From contig JAFAXH010000094.1 of assembly GCA_019241085.1 (NCBI GenBank), forward strand, positions 1 through 35,485: a stretch of DNA of 35,485 nucleotides, in the 5' to 3' direction. Positions within the stretch are counted from its first letter, which is position 1. The number at the start of each line of letters is the position of its first letter. Position numbers and translations under genes: made by a program. Below are positions 8,289 through 16,448 of the stretch, piece by piece. The notes beneath the pieces were generated by a model. The model saw only the letters and a program-made list of their open reading frames with translations, ran no database searches and had not been told where the DNA came from. The stretch is from Verrucomicrobiota bacterium (GTDB lineage Bacteria > Verrucomicrobiota > Verrucomicrobiia > Chthoniobacterales > SZAS-18).

Positions 8289-8320
8289 GGACAGAATTAA
8301 CAAAATTTTCAGAATTGGGC
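8289..8320. repeat. CAGAATTnn-unit repeat, single arm (copy 3)
   Basis: The plus strand reads GGACAGAATTAACAAAATTT and ends CAGAATTGGGC. This is three units spaced 9 bp apart, nearly identical to the arm at 18255. It sits in the 112-bp divergent gap between rpiB and the M32 peptidase gene and appears without a facing partner arm. Confidence 0.75.
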
Positions 8321-8384
8321 AGAAGAAAGATTTTGTTCGCCGATGAGTATCTTCGTCGAGGTTGGGAAAAACAGACTTCTCCGC

Positions 8385-9878
8385 ATGAGCGCCACCGACT
8401 TTGCACCTTATCAAAATCTGCTCGCCCGCACGCGCGAGATCGCGCTGCTCGACTCCGCTGCGCGCCTGCTCGAATGGGATCAGGAAACCGGCATGCCGCC
8501 GCGGGCGGTCGATTGGCGCGCGGAGCAGCTCGCGTTTTTCGGTGGACGCACGCACCGGTTGTTCACGTCGGCGGAGGTTGGCGACTGGCTCAAAGCCTGC
8601 GAGGATCAAGGCTTCGGCGAAGGCACGGCGGCAGCGACCAACGTGGCGGGCTGGCGGCGGAAATACGACCGCGCGACGCGGGTGCCGGCGGCGTTGGTGG
8701 AAGAGTTTGAGCGCGCGAAAACCCACGCACGCACGGCTTGGGTTGAGGCGCGGGCGCACGCGGATTTTCGCCGCTTTCAGCCGCATCTGGAGACGATTTT
8801 CGTGCTGAGCCGGCAACTGGCGGATTGCTGGGGCTACGCGTCGGATCGTTACGACGCCTTGCTGGAAGAATACGAACCCGGCGCGCGGGCGGCCGACCTC
8901 GCCACACTCTTTGCCGCGCTGCGGCCTGCGTTGCTGGAAATCCTCGGGCCGGCGATGGAAAAATCCGCGCGCACACCCGCCGATTTGCTCCGCGGCGAGT
9001 ATCCCGAGGAGCAACAGGCCGCGTTCAACCGGGAGATTGCCGCGGCGTGCGGCTTCGACTTCGAGGCCGGGCGCATTGATACCACTACGCACCCGTTTTG
9101 CACTACCCTAGCGCCGGGCGACTGCCGGCTGACGACGCGCTATGACAGAACGAATTTTTTCGTGTCGCTCTACGGCGTCTTGCACGAGGCCGGGCACGGC
9201 ATGTATGAGCAGGGTCTGGACGCCGCGGCATTCGGCACGCCGGCGGGCAGCGCAGCCTCGCTCGGTGTGCATGAATCGCAATCGCGTCTGTGGGAAAATC
9301 TTGTTGGCCGCGCGCCCGAATTCTGGGAACGCTGGCTGCCGCGCGCGACGCATTATTTTCCCCGACTCGCCGGCCGCACGCCCGCGGAATTGACGGCGGC
9401 CGCCAACCGCGTGGCGCCGACGTTCATCCGGGTGGAAGCCGATCAGGTCACCTACGATCTGCACATCATTTTGCGGTTTGAAATCGAACGCGCGCTGCTC
9501 GCCGGCGACCTCGCCGTGGCCGACGTGCCGGCGGCGTGGAATGCGGCGTTCGAGCGTGCGTTCGGGCTGAAGGTGCCCGACGATGCGCGCGGCTGCTTGC
9601 AGGATACCCATTGGGCCGTGGGATTGGTCGGTTATTTCCCGACCTACACGCTCGGCAACCTCAACGCGGCGCAGCTTTTCACCCAAGCGCGCAAGGAACG
9701 ACCGGAGATCGACGCCGGTTTGCGCGCAGGCCAATACACGCCGCTGCTAGCGTGGATGCGGGAAAAGGTGCATCGGCTCGGCCAACGCCATTTGCCGCCG
9801 CAACTGCTGACGCATGCCACTGGCCGTCCGACGCAAGCCGACGATTACATCGCCACGCTCAGGGCGCGGTTTGGTTGA
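8385..9878 (+). CDS. M32 family metallocarboxypeptidase
   Basis: This 497-residue protein has the M32 zinc site HEAGH (H267-H271) in VLHEAGHGMYEQG, the N-terminal family block SAARLLEWDQETGMPP, the segment ESQSRLWENLVGR (downstream zinc Glu region) and the C-terminal YFPTYTLGNLNAAQ. These enzymes (thermostable carboxypeptidase 1 type) remove C-terminal residues from peptides in the cytoplasm, generally with broad specificity. I chose the ATG at 8385 because MSATDFAPYQNLL matches the usual start of the family; an ATG at 8343 would add 14 residues. It is a single plus-strand gene; the next gene is convergent, 30 bp away. Confidence 0.93.
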   Translation: MSATDFAPYQNLLARTREIALLDSAARLLEWDQETGMPPRAVDWRAEQLAFFGGRTHRLFTSAEVGDWLKACEDQGFGEGTAAATNVAGWRRKYDRATRVPAALVEEFERAKTHARTAWVEARAHADFRRFQPHLETIFVLSRQLADCWGYASDRYDALLEEYEPGARAADLATLFAALRPALLEILGPAMEKSARTPADLLRGEYPEEQQAAFNREIAAACGFDFEAGRIDTTTHPFCTTLAPGDCRLTTRYDRTNFFVSLYGVLHEAGHGMYEQGLDAAAFGTPAGSAASLGVHESQSRLWENLVGRAPEFWERWLPRATHYFPRLAGRTPAELTAAANRVAPTFIRVEADQVTYDLHIILRFEIERALLAGDLAVADVPAAWNAAFERAFGLKVPDDARGCLQDTHWAVGLVGYFPTYTLGNLNAAQLFTQARKERPEIDAGLRAGQYTPLLAWMREKVHRLGQRHLPPQLLTHATGRPTQADDYIATLRARFG

Positions 9879-9908
9879 AAAATGCCACACGCGCCCGCGC
9901 CCGCCGGC

Positions 9909-10958
9909 TCAGCGTCCGTTGCCAGTGTTGCGATTCGTGCGAATCACGATTTCCACCCGGCGATTGAGCTGCTGCGCCTCGACGCTGCCCCCGGCGACGA
10001 GCGGCCGGCGGCTGCCCCAGCCGCGCGTCTGGATGCGCGCTGCGTCGATGCCGGCGTCGCGGACCAGCCAGTCTTTCACGCTGGCGGCGCGCTGTTCGCT
10101 GAGCGTCTGATTGTATTGCGCCCCGCCGAAGGTGTCGGTGTGTCCGTCGATGATGAAGGTCGCCTGCGGGTTCTGCCGGATGAGCTGCCCGAGCTTTTGC
10201 AAGCTGCTGGCCGCGTCGCCACGCAGCACGGCGCTGTCGTAATCGAAGAGCAAATCGGTCGGCAGCAGGATCGGCCCCTCTTTCCCAGTGAGCGGGCCGC
10301 GCTGGCTGAGCAAGCCATCGAGGTTGGAAAAATTCGGCGTGCCGACGTTCGGTCCGGCGTTGGCGCGGGTCTGGTCGTCGGGACCGTTGACGTTGAACGA
10401 CGGGTGCGAGCGCGTGACGTTGGGTTTGCGGGCCAGCAGGTCGCTGGTCAGCGCGTTCAAATCGCTGGGCAGCTCGCTGGTGTTGCCCTCGTGCAAGACG
10501 CGCGAGACGGACTCCGGGTTGTTGTCCACCCGCGGCTTGTCCATCGCCATCGTCTGGTCGGTGACCTTCGGCGCGGCGATCACCTCGTTCGCGCGCGCCA
10601 TGAGCTGGTCGAACGTCGGCTTGTCGCCGGGGATTTGAATGTCCGCCGGTTTCGTATCGGGCGTCGTCGGCGGCTTGTCGAGCGGCTGCGGCTGGGCGTT
10701 GCCGGGGTCAAGCAGCTTCGGGTCGATCTCGACCTGCCGGATGTTGAAGGCCGGCGGCACGATGCGATCGTAAAACGCCGGGCTGAGCGTGTGCAGCCGC
10801 GCCACGCGCACCACGCCGAAGAGCGCGGCGTGAATCGCGAAGGTCAGCAGCAACGCCGGCACGATCCAGCGCGCCACCGGCCCGATGGGTCGGCGCCGCA
10901 CGGCCGCAAAGGTGGGCGTGCGTGCGGAAAATGAACTCGTGGCGCTGCTGGCGGCCAT
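9909..10958 (-). CDS. Inner-membrane-anchored OmpA-domain protein with TonB-like N-terminus
   Basis: This 349-residue protein has a short cytoplasmic head and one membrane helix (IVPALLLTFAIHAALFGVV, about residues 30-50). A proline-rich linker follows (PQPLDKPPTTPDTKPAD), then a low-complexity region. The C-terminal OmpA/MotB domain (about 235-345) has LLFDYDSAVL, IIDGHTDTFG and NRRVEIVI. The OmpA domain binds peptidoglycan, so the protein probably bridges the inner membrane and the wall. The TM-plus-proline layout looks like TonB or MotB rather than an outer-membrane barrel. The ATG at 10958 is preferred; a TTG at 10964 would overlap the stop of the upstream thioredoxin-like gene. The two genes are probably co-transcribed. 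Confidence 0.8.
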   Translation of the reverse strand: MAASSATSSFSARTPTFAAVRRRPIGPVARWIVPALLLTFAIHAALFGVVRVARLHTLSPAFYDRIVPPAFNIRQVEIDPKLLDPGNAQPQPLDKPPTTPDTKPADIQIPGDKPTFDQLMARANEVIAAPKVTDQTMAMDKPRVDNNPESVSRVLHEGNTSELPSDLNALTSDLLARKPNVTRSHPSFNVNGPDDQTRANAGPNVGTPNFSNLDGLLSQRGPLTGKEGPILLPTDLLFDYDSAVLRGDAASSLQKLGQLIRQNPQATFIIDGHTDTFGGAQYNQTLSEQRAASVKDWLVRDAGIDAARIQTRGWGSRRPLVAGGSVEAQQLNRRVEIVIRTNRNTGNGR

Positions 10959-10960
10959 GT

Positions 10961-11422
10961 TCAACTCTGGGGCAACGTTTTCAGTTTGCCGATGAAGGCG
11001 CTCGGGCCGCCGGGTTCGTAGCCGAGTTCACCGACCGGTTTGCCGTCGGCGTTCAGGACGATGATCGTGGGATAACCCTCGATTTTGTATTGTTGCGCGA
11101 GCTTCTGATTTTGCGCTTTCACCGCGGCCGTTTGCTGGACGCTGCGCGGGAAATCGACCTTCACGAGGACGAGGTTTTTCGCGGCGAAATCCTTGAACTC
11201 CGGCGTGGAAAACACTTCCTTGTCGAGCTTCATGCACCAACCGCACCAGTCGGAGCCGGTGAAATCGAGGAGCACCATTTTTTTCTCGTTCTTGGCCGTT
11301 TGGAGCGCGTTTTGGTAGTCGGTCGTCCAGGACGAGTCCTCCGCCGCGCGCGCCGTTTTGGGCGCAACGGTGACGGCAACGAACAACGCAAGGACGGCGG
11401 CGAGAGCAGTGAGGGCTTTCAT
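10961..11422 (-). CDS. Exported thioredoxin-like protein (CGWC)
   Basis: This 153-residue protein has an N-terminal signal peptide ending ...TARAAED. A thioredoxin-fold domain follows with the active site CGWC in TGSDWCGWCMKLDKEV, LVLVKVDFPR, and a cis-proline segment IEGYPTIIVLNADGKPVGE. The CxWC form and the 'DFTGSDWCGWC' context are typical of the thioredoxin_7/DUF255-related periplasmic proteins common in Verrucomicrobiota and Planctomycetota. It likely acts as a periplasmic disulfide reductase or isomerase; the partner is unknown. Start ATG at 11422. Its stop directly abuts the OmpA-domain gene, so the two may be coupled. Confidence 0.85.
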   Translation of the reverse strand: MKALTALAAVLALFVAVTVAPKTARAAEDSSWTTDYQNALQTAKNEKKMVLLDFTGSDWCGWCMKLDKEVFSTPEFKDFAAKNLVLVKVDFPRSVQQTAAVKAQNQKLAQQYKIEGYPTIIVLNADGKPVGELGYEPGGPSAFIGKLKTLPQS

Positions 11423-11694
11423 GGTTATTAAGGTTCGGTCGAGCGTGGAGCAGACGTGGGGTATCGCTCAAAGAACCAATCGCGGGTTTTGACCAGTTCA
11501 CAAGAAGGATTGTTCAACGAATCCAATTCCGTTTCGGTGCGAATCCCCAAGCTCGGAAGATATGTTCGCGTCGACTTCCGCGTGCGAGGGCTGGTGGTTT
11601 TCCTTCTTTTTCCCTTCCGTGCGAAATCAAATTTTGCTTAAACCGACGCAGTCGGCAGAACACCCCCCGCACTCCTACTATTCAACCATTACAC

Positions 11695-13431
11695 ATGAAC
11701 GGCACATCATCCCCTCAAAATTTCGTGACGCCCGCGCGCTTGGAAACCAAGCACTGGCTTGTCATCTTTGCTTCTTCGCTGGGCACCGTGTTCGAGTGGT
11801 ATGATTTTTACATCTACGGGACGCTGGCGGCGTTTTTCGGCAAGCTCTTTTTTCCGCCCGGTAACGACACAGCGGCATTTCTTTCGTCACTCGCTCTCTT
11901 TGGCGTCGGGTTCTCGGTGCGGCCATTTGGCGCGTTGGTCTTCGGCCGCATCGGTGATCTTGTCGGGCGAAAATATACATTCCTGGTGACGATCATCATA
12001 ATGGGTCTTTCAACCGCGCTGGTCGGGTTATTGCCGAGCTACGCGCAAATCGGCTGGGCGGCGCCGGCGTTGCTGATCACCCTGCGCATACTCCAGGGCC
12101 TTGCGCTCGGCGGCGAATATGGCGGCGCGGCGACCTACGTGGCCGAACACGCGCCGCAAGGCCAACGCGGCTCCTACACCAGCTGGATTCAGACCACGGC
12201 GACGCTCGGTTTTTTCCTCTCGCTTGCAGTCATCGGTCCATTGCGCGCTGGCATGACGGCTATGACGCCCAGTCCAGCGGACCCGAAGGCGATGGTTACG
12301 ACCTTCGAGGCTTGGGGATGGCGCATCCCGTTCTTGGTTTCTGTTCTTCTGCTGGCTGTTTCCGTTTATATCCGGCTCAAGCTTCAGGAGTCGCCCATCT
12401 TTGCCGAGATGAAGGCCACGGGTAAAGGTTCCAAGGCGCCGCTAAGTGAGAGCTTCACACGATGGGTTAACTTGAAGATCGTGCTGCTCGCGCTGCTTGG
12501 CGCGGCCGCCGGCCAGGGCGTGGTGTGGTATGCAGGTCAGTTCTACGCGCTTTTCTTCCTCACCACAGTTTTGAAAGTGCGCGTGCTCACCGGCTACTGG
12601 CTTGTAGCGATCGCATTACTCATTGGCACGCCATTTTTTATTCTCTTCGGCAAACTCTCCGACAGGATCGGCCGCAAGATCATCCTGCTGAGCGGCTGCC
12701 TGTTGGCTGTGCTGACATATCAGCCAATCTTCAAGTCAATCACTCACTATGCTAACCCTGCGCTCGAAGAAGCGGTGCAGAGCACACCGATCACGCTCCA
12801 CACGCAAGACTACGAAACTCCGGTTGCTCTGACTTTCTCCGCAATCAAGGATGCTGCCGGCCAGATCATCGGTGCCAAGCGCGCCGACACGCCGACGAAC
12901 AAAGCGCGCGCTTACCTCAACGGCAAAGGTATTCCTTTTACCCTTGAAGCCGCCGAAGGCGATCAACCTCTGGTAATGCACGTCGGCAGCGCGAAAACCG
13001 TTTCCGGCTTCGATGCCAAAGCCTACGACGCTGCTTTGGCCGATACTGGCTACACGAAGATCGTTGACCCGAAAACCAAGGCCGCCGATGAGTCACGAAT
13101 CAATCAGCCCATGCTCGTTCTGCTGCTGAGCATCCTGATGATCTACGTCACGATGGTTTACGGCCCTATCGCCGCATTCCTCGTCGAGTTGTTCCCGACA
13201 CGCATTCGCTATACGTCGATGTCGCTGCCTTATCACATTGGCAACGGTTGGTTCGGCGGATTCTTGCCGTTGATCGCGACTTCCTTTGTCGTCTTCACTG
13301 GCAACATATACAACGGACTTTGGTATCCAATCGTCATTGCCGCGATGACCTGCATTGTAGGTCTCTTTTTGCCGGAAACCAAGGATCGACCGTTGCACCA
13401 CGATCCGGCGTCGCCGGATTATCCGGGTTAA
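11695..13431 (+). CDS. MFS transporter, metabolite:H+ symporter (MHS) family, with soluble insertion
   Basis: This 578-residue, about 12-helix protein matches the MHS branch (ProP/KgtP/ShiA type). It has FEWYDFYIYGTLAAFF in helix 1, the MFS loop-2 motif as GRIGDLVGRKYTF, LRILQGLALGGEYGGAATYVAEHAP, WGWRIPFLVS, and late GKLSDRIGRKII and LFPTRIRYTS. Such proteins co-transport organic acids, betaines or similar solutes with protons. A hydrophilic stretch of about 120 residues (roughly 345-467) interrupts the late helices, so the protein is longer than the usual 430-450. GC and codon bias are a little lower than in neighbours. The gene is followed by a strong intrinsic terminator. Substrate unknown. 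Confidence 0.9.
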   Translation: MNGTSSPQNFVTPARLETKHWLVIFASSLGTVFEWYDFYIYGTLAAFFGKLFFPPGNDTAAFLSSLALFGVGFSVRPFGALVFGRIGDLVGRKYTFLVTIIIMGLSTALVGLLPSYAQIGWAAPALLITLRILQGLALGGEYGGAATYVAEHAPQGQRGSYTSWIQTTATLGFFLSLAVIGPLRAGMTAMTPSPADPKAMVTTFEAWGWRIPFLVSVLLLAVSVYIRLKLQESPIFAEMKATGKGSKAPLSESFTRWVNLKIVLLALLGAAAGQGVVWYAGQFYALFFLTTVLKVRVLTGYWLVAIALLIGTPFFILFGKLSDRIGRKIILLSGCLLAVLTYQPIFKSITHYANPALEEAVQSTPITLHTQDYETPVALTFSAIKDAAGQIIGAKRADTPTNKARAYLNGKGIPFTLEAAEGDQPLVMHVGSAKTVSGFDAKAYDAALADTGYTKIVDPKTKAADESRINQPMLVLLLSILMIYVTMVYGPIAAFLVELFPTRIRYTSMSLPYHIGNGWFGGFLPLIATSFVVFTGNIYNGLWYPIVIAAMTCIVGLFLPETKDRPLHHDPASPDYPG

Positions 13432-13457
13432 ATCCAGAGCGACTGACCCGAGAAAGG

Positions 13458-13513
13458 CGCGGCGCACGGACCGGGCGGGAAAACGCTCGCGTCGCGTGCG
13501 CCGCGTTTTTTTT
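13458..13513 (+). terminator. Intrinsic terminator of the MHS transporter gene
   Basis: A perfect 11-bp stem, CGCGGCGCACG (13458-13468) pairing with CGTGCGCCGCG (13495-13505), is followed at once by eight T residues. It lies 27 bp after the transporter stop and is the clearest plus-strand terminator in the window. It separates the transporter from the hemQ transcript. Confidence 0.88.
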
Positions 13514-13625
13514 GCTATTTCCGGCGACTTGCTTCCCACGGCTGGCGACCTAGGATGAAAGTCACGCGCCCGCGTGCGAATCCCGCGCGTAAGCTCCGTG
13601 CGCGAGCGCGCCAACAATTTTCCAC

Positions 13626-14459
13626 ATGACCGATTCTCAACGCCCATTTGACCCCGTCGTGCCCGCCGCCGGCTGGCACATGCTGCACCTGTTTTACCGC
13701 GTCGAACACGGCCAGTGGCAACTGCTCTCCGACGACGAACAGCGCGCGGCCAAGACCCGTCTCGCTGAGCTGGTGCAGGAAATCCGCGCCGTCGCCGATA
13801 CGCAGCTTTTAACCCTGAGCATCGCCACGCCGAAGGCCGATCTTGGGTTTGTGCTCACCACGCCCGATTTGCAGACGGCCAATGCTTGGGAAAAACGGCT
13901 GAGCCTCTCGCTCGGCCCCGACATTCTCACGCCGGTATTTAGTTATCTTTCGCTCACTGAGTTGAGCGAATACACGACGACGGCCGACGATTACGCCGCC
14001 GAGACGCTGCGCGGCGAACGCGGCCTCGCGCCCGACTCGCCCGAATACGCAGCGGCGCTCACCGAGTTCCAGGAACGCATGAAACACTACGGCCAATGGC
14101 GCCTGTATCCGCCGCTGCCGGCTTGGCCAGTCGTCTGCTTTTATCCGATGAGCAAGCGCCGCGGCAACACGCAAAACTGGTATCGGCTCAGCTACAAGGA
14201 GCGCAAGGAACTCATGGCCGGCCACGCCCGGATCGGACGCACTTGGGCGGGTAAAATCAAACAGATCATCAGCGGCTCGACCGGCCTGGACGATGCCGAA
14301 TGGGGCGTCACGCTCTTCTCCCGCAGCACCGAGGAGATCAAAGGCATCGTGTATGAAATGCGCTTCGACGCGGTCAGCGCGGAATACGCGGAATTTGGCG
14401 AATTTTACATCGGCCTCCAGCTCCCGCTCGGCGAATTGTTCAATCGGTTGCAACTCTGA
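13626..14459 (+). CDS. hemQ: Coproheme decarboxylase (HemQ/ChdC), chlorite dismutase family
   Basis: This 277-residue protein has the family blocks GWHMLHLFYRVEH (N-terminus), CFYPMSKRRGNTQNWY (173 on), MAGHARIGRTWAGKIKQIIS (His200) and STGLDDAEWGVTLF. Tyr173 (YPMSKRR) and His200 correspond to the catalytic tyrosine and proximal heme histidine of HemQ enzymes. The distal Arg characteristic of chlorite dismutases is not evident, so this should be the heme-synthesis branch: it decarboxylates coproheme III to heme b. Possession of HemQ implies the coproporphyrin-dependent heme route in a diderm. There is a roughly 25-residue loop insert around 125-150. No other heme genes are nearby. Confidence 0.9.
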   Translation: MTDSQRPFDPVVPAAGWHMLHLFYRVEHGQWQLLSDDEQRAAKTRLAELVQEIRAVADTQLLTLSIATPKADLGFVLTTPDLQTANAWEKRLSLSLGPDILTPVFSYLSLTELSEYTTTADDYAAETLRGERGLAPDSPEYAAALTEFQERMKHYGQWRLYPPLPAWPVVCFYPMSKRRGNTQNWYRLSYKERKELMAGHARIGRTWAGKIKQIISGSTGLDDAEWGVTLFSRSTEEIKGIVYEMRFDAVSAEYAEFGEFYIGLQLPLGELFNRLQL

Positions 14460-14475
14460 AGCGGTCGCGCGCCAA

Positions 14476-14812
14476 GGGCGCAAAGCCGCAAAGGAGGAGA
14501 AGAAAAAATTAGTGAAATTTAAAAATCCGCCGAGCGCATTTTTCGCCGCCGCTTTCTTCCTGTCATCCTGAGTTTGTCGAAGGATCACTTACTGCCTGCC
14601 TTGGTTCGCAGCGTTTCCTAAACGCGGTTCGGGCATCCACCGAGCCAGACAATAATAAGAGGTCCCTCGACTGCGCTCGGGATGACAAAAAAAGAGACAT
14701 CCTCTCGTGCTCAAATTCCGTTTGGGAACGAGAGAAGAGATTCAGCTTTTGCTGTTGATTCAGCATTCAAATTTTTCCTTCCTTCCTTTGCGGCTTTGCG
14801 ACCTTTGCGCGA
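14476..14812. repeat. Nested inverted repeats of three families upstream of larE
   Basis: The 376-bp gap between hemQ and larE is almost filled with repeats. The outer arms share GCAAAGCCGCAAAGGA: one at 14476-14503, the other on the opposite strand at 14777-14812. Inside lie facing arms TGTCATCCTGAG (from 14571) and CTCGGGATGACA (to 14687), each extended by a GTCGA(A/G)G segment. Within the right half a third imperfect palindrome runs CTCTCGTGCTCAAATTCCG to GGGAACGAGAG (14702-14734). No gene is seen in the gap apart from the likely larE start region at its end. Confidence 0.8.
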
Positions 14813-14835
14813 GGCTTCCTCCGGCATCGCCCGCC

Positions 14836-15648
14836 ATGCAGCCCAAGCTCGCACGACTCACCGAAATTGTAGAAAAAAACGCCCCGCTGCTCGTGGCGTA
14901 TTCCGGCGGCGTGGACAGCGCTTACTTGCTCGCCGCGGCCACGCAAATTCTCGCGCCGGCCGCGGTGCTCGGTGTCATCGCTGACAGCCCAAGCCTGCCG
15001 CGCCGCGCTCTGACCGACGCGCTCGCGCTCGCGCAAGCCATCGGCGCCCGCGTGGAAGTCGTGCGCACGGAAGAAATGGCCGATCCGAACTACGTCGCCA
15101 ATCCACTCAACCGTTGCTATTTTTGCAAAGCCGAACTCTTTACCCGGCTCGACACCCTGGCGCGTGAGCGGGGATTCGCCGCCATCGCCTACGGCGAAAA
15201 TGCCGACGACATGCGCCAGGTGCGCCCCGGCCGGCAGGCCGCCGCTGAATTCCGCGTGCTCGCGCCGCTGCGCGATGCGGATTTAACCAAACAGGAAATT
15301 CGCGCCCTCTCGCGCGAACTCGGCCTGCCCACCGCCGATGCACCGGCCCAGCCGTGCCTTAGTTCGCGCGTGCCGCACGGTTCGCCTGTCACCTTGGAGG
15401 CGCTGGCGCTGATCGAGCGCGGCGAAGAATTTGTCCGCAGCCTCGGTTTTCGCGTTTTCCGCGTGCGTCATTACACCGAGCCGGTTGCGGATGGCGTCAC
15501 GCCGACTCCGCGCGCGCGGGTTCAGATCGCTCCGGAGGAAATGTCGGCGCGCTTGCCCGGTCTTGTTTCCACGCTCGAACGCGGCTTGCGCGACCTCGGC
15601 TACGCGACGGTCGAGATCGATCCGGCCGGTTACCGTTCCACCGCGTGA
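14836..15648 (+). CDS. larE: ATP-dependent sacrificial sulfur transferase LarE
   Basis: This 270-residue PP-loop protein has the ATP-binding motif AYSGGVDSAYLL (from residue 21), RCYFCKAELF (94-102), IAYGENADDM (117-126) and APLRDADLTKQEIR. It also has AQPCLSSRVPHG with Cys174, which corresponds to the sacrificial cysteine (Cys176) of Lactobacillus LarE. LarE donates its cysteine sulfur to the pyridinium cofactor precursor made by LarB, and LarC then inserts nickel; LarA uses the product. I chose the ATG at 14836 because MQPKLARLTEIV is the normal N-terminus; an earlier ATG at 14707 reads through the repeat block. LarA is encoded about 7.5 kb away; larB and larC are not in the window. Confidence 0.92.
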   Translation: MQPKLARLTEIVEKNAPLLVAYSGGVDSAYLLAAATQILAPAAVLGVIADSPSLPRRALTDALALAQAIGARVEVVRTEEMADPNYVANPLNRCYFCKAELFTRLDTLARERGFAAIAYGENADDMRQVRPGRQAAAEFRVLAPLRDADLTKQEIRALSRELGLPTADAPAQPCLSSRVPHGSPVTLEALALIERGEEFVRSLGFRVFRVRHYTEPVADGVTPTPRARVQIAPEEMSARLPGLVSTLERGLRDLGYATVEIDPAGYRSTA

Positions 15649-15718
15649 GGGTCGGCCGATTTTCACGAGGCAGGCGTTCCACCCGTCGCGCCCGCGGTTG
15701 GCATTCGATTGCAAAGAC

Positions 15719-16447
15719 GTGTCTGATGAGATTGTCGAGGACGCCTCGGAAAGCGTCGAAGAGAACGCCGCGGTGGCTGACCTGCCGCCGCTGACGCGCG
15801 CGCCGCGCGCGTTGCGCACTCACTTCGCGCGGCACAACCGGCAGGCGCTGTTCCTTGCGTTCGCTTCGTTGCTCCTGGCCGTTACATTTTGGGTGTTGCT
15901 CTACCTGGCGTTTTACTGGCTTACGCTCGTCGCCACGACCGTGCGCGGCAGCATGAATGCCGAACCGCTGGAACGCATCGGCGACGCGCGGCAACTCGTG
16001 GGACCCTATTTTTTCTGGCTGTTCGCCGCCGGGGCGGGCGCGCTGATGCTGCTCGGCCTCGCGGCGCGGCGTTTTCACTGGAAAGTCGCCTTCGGTCCGG
16101 ACGGACGTTTTTTCCTCTGGCTCGTTTCCGAACTCGTGCTCGCACTGCCCAATCTCACCCTGGCGGCGATTGGAAATTTTCGCGCCTTGATCTGGCTGGA
16201 TCGCCGCGAACGGGCGCAGGCGTGGCAGATTTTGCGGGCAATCCAGGCGGCCGGCGGGCAACTCCGTTTTGCCAATCTCGGACCGGACGCTGGCGACCAG
16301 GGACCGGGCCAGCGGCGGGCGTTGTTTGCGCTGCAACTGACCAACCTGGTCGTCACCCGCGAGGATCGCGAAGGCGGCGGAGGCTGGCTGCTTGCGCTGA
16401 CCAGCGAAGCGAGCGAGACGTTTTTCCGCGATCTGGAATCGCACTGA
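15719..16447 (+). CDS. Membrane protein of unknown function
   Basis: This open frame of about 242 residues follows larE by 70 bp. It has an acidic N-terminus (DEIVEDASESVEENAAVAD), a basic segment, a long hydrophobic helix (ALFLAFASLLLAVTFWVLLY), a second helix near residue 100 (FFWLFAAGAGALMLLGLAA), then a possible third at FFLWLVSELVLALPNL. The soluble C-terminal part, about 80 residues long, ends in WLLALTSEASETFFRDL. I recognise no domain. The start is uncertain: GTG at 15719 is the best in-frame choice, with TTG at 15698 as the alternative. Upstream sequence in this frame reads against the larE frame and looks non-coding. Convergent with the next gene, one base apart. Confidence 0.65.
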   Translation: MSDEIVEDASESVEENAAVADLPPLTRAPRALRTHFARHNRQALFLAFASLLLAVTFWVLLYLAFYWLTLVATTVRGSMNAEPLERIGDARQLVGPYFFWLFAAGAGALMLLGLAARRFHWKVAFGPDGRFFLWLVSELVLALPNLTLAAIGNFRALIWLDRRERAQAWQILRAIQAAGGQLRFANLGPDAGDQGPGQRRALFALQLTNLVVTREDREGGGGWLLALTSEASETFFRDLESH

Positions 16448-16448
16448 T

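Noticed and set aside
9882-10934. Long plus-strand open frame of 350 codons
   Set aside because: It is the reverse-strand shadow of the OmpA-domain gene. The protein is rich in Arg/Val/Gly with no family pattern, while the minus-strand frame has clear OmpA motifs.
11423-11694. Possible tRNA or small gene in the 272-bp gap before the MHS transporter
   Set aside because: A GGTGCGAATCCCC stretch looks vaguely like a T-arm, but no acceptor stem, anticodon arm or CCA end can be fitted. The short frames here have no ribosome site or sensible composition.
15431-15718. Longer N-terminus for the membrane protein after larE
   Set aside because: This part overlaps larE in another frame and is rich in Arg/Ser/Pro, typical of a shadow frame; LarE residues explain the sequence.
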